From positions 129,027,711 through 129,091,710 of the forward strand of contig CM042694.1 in NCBI GenBank assembly GCA_023614405.1: DNA of 64,000 bases, written 5' to 3'. This DNA is from Avena insularis (taxonomy: Eukaryota; Streptophyta; Magnoliopsida; Poales; Poaceae). Position numbers and translations under genes: made by a program. Shown in pieces: positions 58,450-64,000 of this stretch; the stretch's first letter is position 1; each line of letters opens with the position of its first letter. The notes below the pieces were generated by a model that worked only from the letters and a program-made list of their open reading frames with translations, did no database searches and was not told where the DNA came from.

Positions 58450-61400
58450 TGTCAACACCCGAATTTTTAATCCCAGATGCCCGTTATGCCATACCTCGCA
58501 ATCCCAGGATTACCATTTTTGCAAGACATAACGGATTGGATATCACAGTACATCATCCATTACAAACCATACATAAGGTTTTACACAAATAAGGATCTCC
58601 TGATCCAGTCTTTTCATACAACAAGCAGCGGAAATAAACGATAGCATAGCGATGGGGTCCATCTTCCGGCACGAGCAATCTTGAAGGCGATAGTCCTAGT
58701 TATCATAGCCGTCCTGCTGACCATTATCTTGATAATCTCCTTCATAGTCTGGCCATGATAATAGCCAAGGACAAAAGCCATGAGTACTCTTTAAGTACTC
58801 GCAAACTACTACTAGCAAGGGTTATGATTCTAAGTTAAAGTACTGAATTGAAAGAGTAACTATCAAGTTAACTTTGGAAACTAAGCTGAGTTCTGAAGCA
58901 AGAAAAGATAAAATAAAAGTCTAGAATCACTTAAGTTGGGAAGCTATTTTCATCTACACAACCTTGTTGTGGTCAAGTCAAGGTTCATCATTCATTTCAA
59001 GTTATTTAGAAAACATCTGACAACGAAACAGTATGGCCATTCCAACTGTCCATAACATGACGCAGCTATTCGAATAGTTTGACACTCTGCAGAGGTGGTA
59101 CACTTTCACCACAAGATTCGATACATCTGTCAGGGATTACCCTGAATCATCATACTTAGTATACAGATAATCAAACATAACCTTCCCTATACACACCCTA
59201 GTACAAGCACCTCTCCTATGAGCATGGCCTCCCAACCATGACCATCAGTCATCTTGGGCACTGCATAGGTGGACATCATTGAGAGGTAGCCTGAGCTCAA
59301 ACCTCTCCCGTGAGGGAACTAATACTAATGCATATAAATTTCCAGCTAAGCCTTACCCAATTCAAGTAATGTGGTTGTAGGGAAAATTTGGAATGGTATC
59401 GCATCCGAATCCAACCATCAGTTTTATAAAAAGGGTTAAGGCTCATGCCTCATCATTTTCATCATCATAAACCAATTGTGTTTCTCAACACATGTCAAAA
59501 CATCTCAATAGAATGACTCATCATTCCAAGGTTTTCATAACTCATTTTCACCAAGTGTTCCCATCTAAAATGACTCAAGTTTGATCTATTCTAAAACACT
59601 AGGTTAAGAGTGTTCACTAAGGTGGAAAGGTGGGATCAATCTCATGCCCTAGAATGACATCTAAGGGTTTCTAGTTAGGTCAAGTTTTATACTCTTTATG
59701 CTACCTTCAAAAATTAATTAAAGAACTTTGTGTAAACTAAGGGGGTGTGATCAAAGTATGCTTAAGGCATCTTTACTAAACTATCTAGTTTTATTCTAGC
59801 TTGCTACAATAGCTTACTAAAGCATGTTTGCAAGGGTTAGCTTGCCACTAATAGCTTGCCTTGGTTAGTGCAGTGGTTGAAGTTTTCTTCTTCTTCTTCT
59901 TCTTGGTAGAATTCCTCCTCCTCGAAGGCTTGGTCGGTACTATCGTCTAGAAATACATAGGGAGTACACAATCGCCAAACAATACTTAACTAGGCTGAGT
60001 AGTATTCTAAACCACACAATTGATGATCTATTATCATCCCAAACATCACAAGTTTAATTCACTAGTTTCAACCTTTTTATTTTGGAAAAGTAATTTCTAC
60101 TCATTGAAATATTAATTAAAAATTAATATTCACCACCAAAATATGGGATCATGTGGACACATGTCCTCACCACATATTCTAACATGTGGGAATGAGATTT
60201 AAAGGTTGGATCAATATTACTTTGGTTTAAGTTTATTATTTAATGATTTAAAGTGACTAGAAATGCCTATATAGAATTATTTTGGTACTAGTCCAAAGTC
60301 ACTGCCTGTAAACCTTAATATTATTACATATTTGGATAGATATGATGAAATGTGATTTTTGAGAGTTGGAATCAACTCAAAAGCTAACTTGGTTGATTTT
60401 ACAAATATGTTTCAAGTTGCAAAAGCTTCTGCCTTCTTATTTTTATTAGGAGAAATCTATAACTCTAAATGAATTTAATCCAACGGGCTTCGATAGAGCA
60501 TTTCAATACCTTTCACACAAAATTAATTTCATGTAATTTGGATTTGTCAAACTCACAGAATTGAATTTTGAAGCACTAGACAGAAACTATATTCTAACTA
60601 AAAAGAAAAACCTAGATTTGAATCTACGGGCTTGCGCGGGAAAGGAAATGGGCCGGACCAGTGCCGCTACGTGGCACGGGGCTCAGCTGACAGGCGGGTC
60701 CCACTGGTCAGCGGCACTTAAAACCTTGACACATCGCTGTGTGGGCCGCGATTAGAGGCTAGATCTACCGAGGGTCGTCAATCGACGACGGACGGGTCGC
60801 CGGCGAGCTCGAACCCTAGCGGCTCGGTGGGGGTCTACTGGGGGCGTACCAGGGCTCCAGCGGGGTCGGCGATGTGGGCGAACAAAGTGGAAGACGACAG
60901 CGAGGCGAGGCGTGGTCGTGGTGGAGCTTGGGGAGGCCGGAATCAACGGCACCCTTCTTCTCCAGAGGCGGCGGCTACGGCTCCAATTCCGGCGAGCTGC
61001 TGCTCCACTTGCTCCGACGAGGGGTGGTTGAGGTTCAGAGAGGTGAGGGGAGTGGAATGGTGTGAGCCTTTGGTGCTGGGGAGGGCTCCTTTTATAGGCT
61101 CGACGGTGAGACCGAGCGGGATGGGCGGTTGACAGTGGCGACATGGCTACGGCGAGCTAGCGGCATGGCTGGGGATGGCAATCGATGGGCGGTCCCCTGG
61201 CGGTGCTCTAGCGCTTCAATGCGGCCGTAGGGGCGGTGGTATGCGGTCGGGGTTAGGTGGCGCTCTGCACAGCCGAAGCGGCTATGTCCACGGCGAGCGG
61301 TGGCTGTGGGGCTTTGGGCGGCGAACGGAGGTGTCTGGGGTGTTCTCTAGGTCGAGGCGGAGCGGTGGGCGCGGGCTGGTGTCGAGTGGTGGCTTGTGCA

Positions 61401-62358
61401 CGCGGGGGCAGTGCGCGCTCTGCGGGCGGCGTCGGCATGGTCCTGTGGCACTGGGCGCGGTTTCTCCTCGGTGGTCCATGGCTGCTCTTGGCTCGGGCAA
61501 GGGACAGAGAGGGGCGGTGCGTTGTTGGCTACCTCCTAGACATGGCGAGGGAAGGGGGAGTGGTCTGCTGCGGCGGTTGCAAGGTTGGCCGGCCAGGGTG
61601 GTGCTCGGCATGGCCTGGCATTGCCACTAGGGCGTAGGGGATGGGCTGCAATTGGCATGGTTTGATCAAAGGGGGACAGAGAGATTAAATGGAGATCAAA
61701 TGGGGGCAAAACCCTGTTCCAAACAGTGAGCTAGGATTAGAGTTATGATTCTGCCTGCCAAGTGTTTGATGAAATGGCCGCAAGAGAAAAAAATTTGAAT
61801 TTTGAGGTCAAAAATTTTGAGTGATCTCCACTAGTGCTAGGTAGTCTCTAGTTGCAAGGGTTTTGAAAATGGAGCTCAAATACATGGTTTTTGAAATAGG
61901 GATGATCTATGCATTATGCATTAGATTCAATTTTGAACTGCCGTTTAAAATAGTTTCCAAAATGTTTTTAGAAGATCAAAAGGTGGGCCTTGGTACCTCA
62001 TTATGTGTACTAGCAAGGGGTGCAAAGATCAAGAATTGTTTCTGTTAAGAATTGAGTACTAGGAATAGCCAAAGTAGGCATGAGAGTTAAATTTGTCCAA
62101 ATGACCATTCCCTCATTTTAATTCTTTTTGATTTGATTTTTTAGGAAAAGTTTGGGAATGATGTAGATGATGTTTAAATCACCTAAGAAACATTTTAGAA
62201 GCAAAGGATCACACAATGATGGCAATTCAAAACAACTCATATTTTAAATGCCCACATATATGAATGCTTTCATTTTAAATTTGGAAAAGTTTTTGTTAAC
62301 CCCAAATTTGTGTGATTTGATCTTTGATAAACTTGGATTGAAGTTTTGGGATGTTACA
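58450..62358 (-). repeat. 3' LTR (3.9 kb) of a Tekay/Del-like gypsy chromovirus
   Basis: On the minus strand the LTR opens TGTAACATCCC at 62358, right after the polypurine tract that follows pol, and closes CGGGTGTTGACA at 58450. It is flanked outside by ACCTT (58445-58449), the expected 5-bp duplication whose partner lies beyond the window. A GC-rich promoter/leader zone lies at about 60640-61640; overlapping frames there on both strands are not called as genes. A CTT microsatellite lies at about 59888-59905. Long LTRs are typical of this gypsy lineage. Confidence 0.8.
61090..61096 (-). promoter_or_regulatory. TATA box in the gypsy LTR
   Basis: TATAAAA on the minus strand lies within GAGCCTATAAAAGGAGCC, in the GC-rich zone of the LTR and oriented toward its R/U5 end. 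It is the likely promoter core, with a transcription start expected about 30 bp further on. Confidence 0.72.
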
Positions 62359-62372
62359 AACCTTCCCTCCTT
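62359..62372 (-). other. Polypurine tract of the gypsy element
   Basis: AAGGAGGGAAGGTT on the minus strand lies immediately before the TG of the 3' LTR and 34 bp after the pol stop codon. Confidence 0.82.
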
Positions 62373-62405
62373 AAATAAAATCTTGTCCCAAGATTTAAAA
62401 GAAAA

Positions 62406-64000
62406 CTAGGAACTAAAGAGATTTGGGAACTCTGTCCTAATGTAATCCTCGCATTCCCAAGTGGCTTCCTCCTCGGTATGGTTGCTCCACTGAATATTGA
62501 GAAACTTGATACTCCTGGTCCTGGTGGTTCTGTAGGCTTCTTCTAAGATACGAATGGGCACTTCTCGATAGGTCAGGTCATTGTTGATTTCCACTACTCT
62601 GTGATCGATATTCTTGAAAACTTCAGTCTTCTCAGGCACTTCCAAGCATTTGCGAAGTAACGAGATATGGAACACATTGTGGATGGCTGACATCTCTTCC
62701 GGCAATTCCAGCTGATACGATACTTCTCCTCGGCGGTTCAGAATCTTGAAAGGTCCGATATATCTGGGATCTAACTTTCCCTTCAGACTAAAGCGTTGGG
62801 TTCCCTTCAATGGTGAAACCTTGAGATATACGAAATCTCCGGCATTGAAAGTCAGGTCTCTTCTTCTCTTGTCAGCATAACTCTTCTGTATGGATTGGGA
62901 GGTCTTGAGGTGCTCACAAACTTTGTGAACTTTCTCTTCTGCTTCTCGGAGAATGCCGGGTCCAAAGATCTGACTCTCTCCTACTTGCGACCAATTCAAA
63001 GGGGTACGACACTTTCTCCCGTATAGGACTTCAAAGGGTGCCATATGCAAACTAGCTTGATAACTGTTGTTATATGAGAATTCTGCGAAGGGCAGGCAGT
63101 CTTCCCATTTTGATCCGTATTCGAACACACAAGCTCTAAGCATATCCTCCAATATCTGGTTGACTCTCTCAGTCTGTCCATCTGTTTGCGGGTGATAAGC
63201 GGTACTAAAATTCAACTTGGTTCCTAAACCTTCCTGAACTTTCTGCCAAAATCTTGAAGTAAACTGAGTCCCTCGATCTGATACGATGGTCTTGGGGGTT
63301 CCATGCAGACTAACAATTCTAGCAATGTACAGCTCTGCTAGCTTTGCACTCTGGTAGGTTGTCTTGACTGGTATGAAGTGGGCTACCTTGGATAGTCTAT
63401 CAACTATGACCCAGATTGAGTCATTTCCCCTACTAGAAGTAGGTAAACCGGTGATAAAGTCCATTCCGACGGAATCCCATTTCCAATCCGGAATCTGCAA
63501 TGGTTGCAACAATCCTGCAGGTCTCTAATGCTCTGCCTTGACTCTTTGACAAATGTCACATTTGGCGATGTAGCTTCCGATCTCTCTCTTCATCTTGTGC
63601 CACCAAAATTGCTCTTTCAAATCCTGATACATCTTTGTTCCTCCGGGGTGGATAGAATAAAGAGTATCATGAGCTTCCTTCATGATAATTTCCTTCAGCT
63701 CCGAATCTGCTGGTACACAGATATGTCCCTTGTACCACAGTACACCTTCTTCGTCTTTGGTGAATCCAGGTACTTTGCCTGTACCAATACAACGTTTGAT
63801 TCCGTCGATACTTTCATTCCCTTTTGGGGCTTCCTTGATTTGGCTAATCAACATGGGTTGAAGTTCAATGCTAGCTAGGAATCCTTTGCTAACTAACTCA
63901 GTCTTGAACTGCTCCAACTCCTCATACAAACTTGGTTGCTTCTCTTGGATCATGGTGTTAAGCCTACACGGCAATCTGCTAAGAGCATCCGCTACCACAT
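62406..64000 (-). pseudogene. Ty3-gypsy pol 3' part: RNase H end, integrase and chromodomain (one in-frame stop; cut by window edge)
   Basis: This is the C-terminal part of a gypsy polyprotein. It begins at the window edge with VADALSRL, the end of RNase H. The integrase follows: a zinc-binding HHCC region (HDTLYSIHPGGTKM ... CDICQRVKAEH) and a catalytic core with D in MDFITGLP, D in SDRGTQFTS and E in GQTERVNQ (35 residues between the second D and E), then a GPF motif (RYIGPFKIL). The protein ends in a chromodomain-like tail (FLNIQWSNHTEEEATWE) that can target insertion to heterochromatin. This order fits a chromovirus of the Tekay/Del lineage. A single TAG at 63527-63525 follows KAEH, where relatives normally have Gln, and the frame is otherwise open to 62406. 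The copy is probably inactive but recently so. Confidence 0.92.

Noticed and set aside
60752..61637. Overlapping frames of 101-151 codons in the GC-rich part of the chromovirus LTR
   Set aside because: Multiple frames are open on both strands in high-GC DNA around the LTR TATA box; this is promoter/leader sequence.

Overview
The window is plant nuclear DNA that looks like a grass of the wheat/barley type (Triticeae). It is almost entirely nested transposable elements plus satellite-like DNA. The reasons are CACTA ends with the AGTCCCGG subterminal motif, a tnp2-type transposase, a copia element whose LTR resembles the WIS/Angela/BARE group, long-LTR Ty3-gypsy elements, a Helitron, and introns with GT..AG borders. 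No bacterial, organellar, rRNA or tRNA features were seen. Everything here was read by eye; no alignment or database search was run.

Layout. (1) From base 1 to about 40155 the substrate is one tandem array, visible as three pieces (1-3046, 24235-25995, 34283-40155; about 10.7 kb in total). Its 39-bp and 48/49-bp units share a 17-bp head. (2) The array is split by a 5' fragment of a CACTA element (minus strand; terminus at 24234, decayed tnp2 gene at 3047-4793). That fragment is itself split by an 18.9-kb LTR complex (5240-24176) with perfect CGACC target-site duplications. The complex is LTR-internal-LTR-internal-LTR: a non-coding, long-LTR element (LARD-like) duplicated by unequal crossing-over between its own LTRs. 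(3) The array is split again by a complete copia element (25996-34282, minus strand, TSD AAAAG) with similar LTRs but a decayed pol.

(4) At 40436-44650 lie three low-copy-looking but damaged genes: an acidic low-complexity protein (minus), a spliced coiled-coil protein (plus) and a GRF-type zinc finger plus coiled-coil protein (minus). The first two carry in-frame stops; the third has an open frame but no visible start. (5) From about 45000 to 47900 there is a partial gypsy-type element: an LTR end, a primer-binding site, and an internal region with a 56-bp and a 26-bp minisatellite and no gag-pol. (6) A LINE endonuclease remnant (about 48550-49133, minus) is interrupted by a plus-strand gypsy LTR (49134-49358 and 54022-57666). 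A 4.66-kb Helitron (49359-54021) sits inside that LTR. (7) The right end stacks two further minus-strand gypsy pieces: an LTR end (57667-58449) containing a duplicated palindrome-rich module, and a Tekay/Del-like chromovirus with a 3.9-kb 3' LTR (58450-62358). The RNase H end, integrase and chromodomain of the chromovirus run off the window edge.

For the most part there is no cooperating gene system. The window records successive insertions, and the order of nesting gives their relative ages. The most informative items are the mosaic middle LTR of the duplicated LARD, the two-length-class satellite array, and the damaged gene trio.
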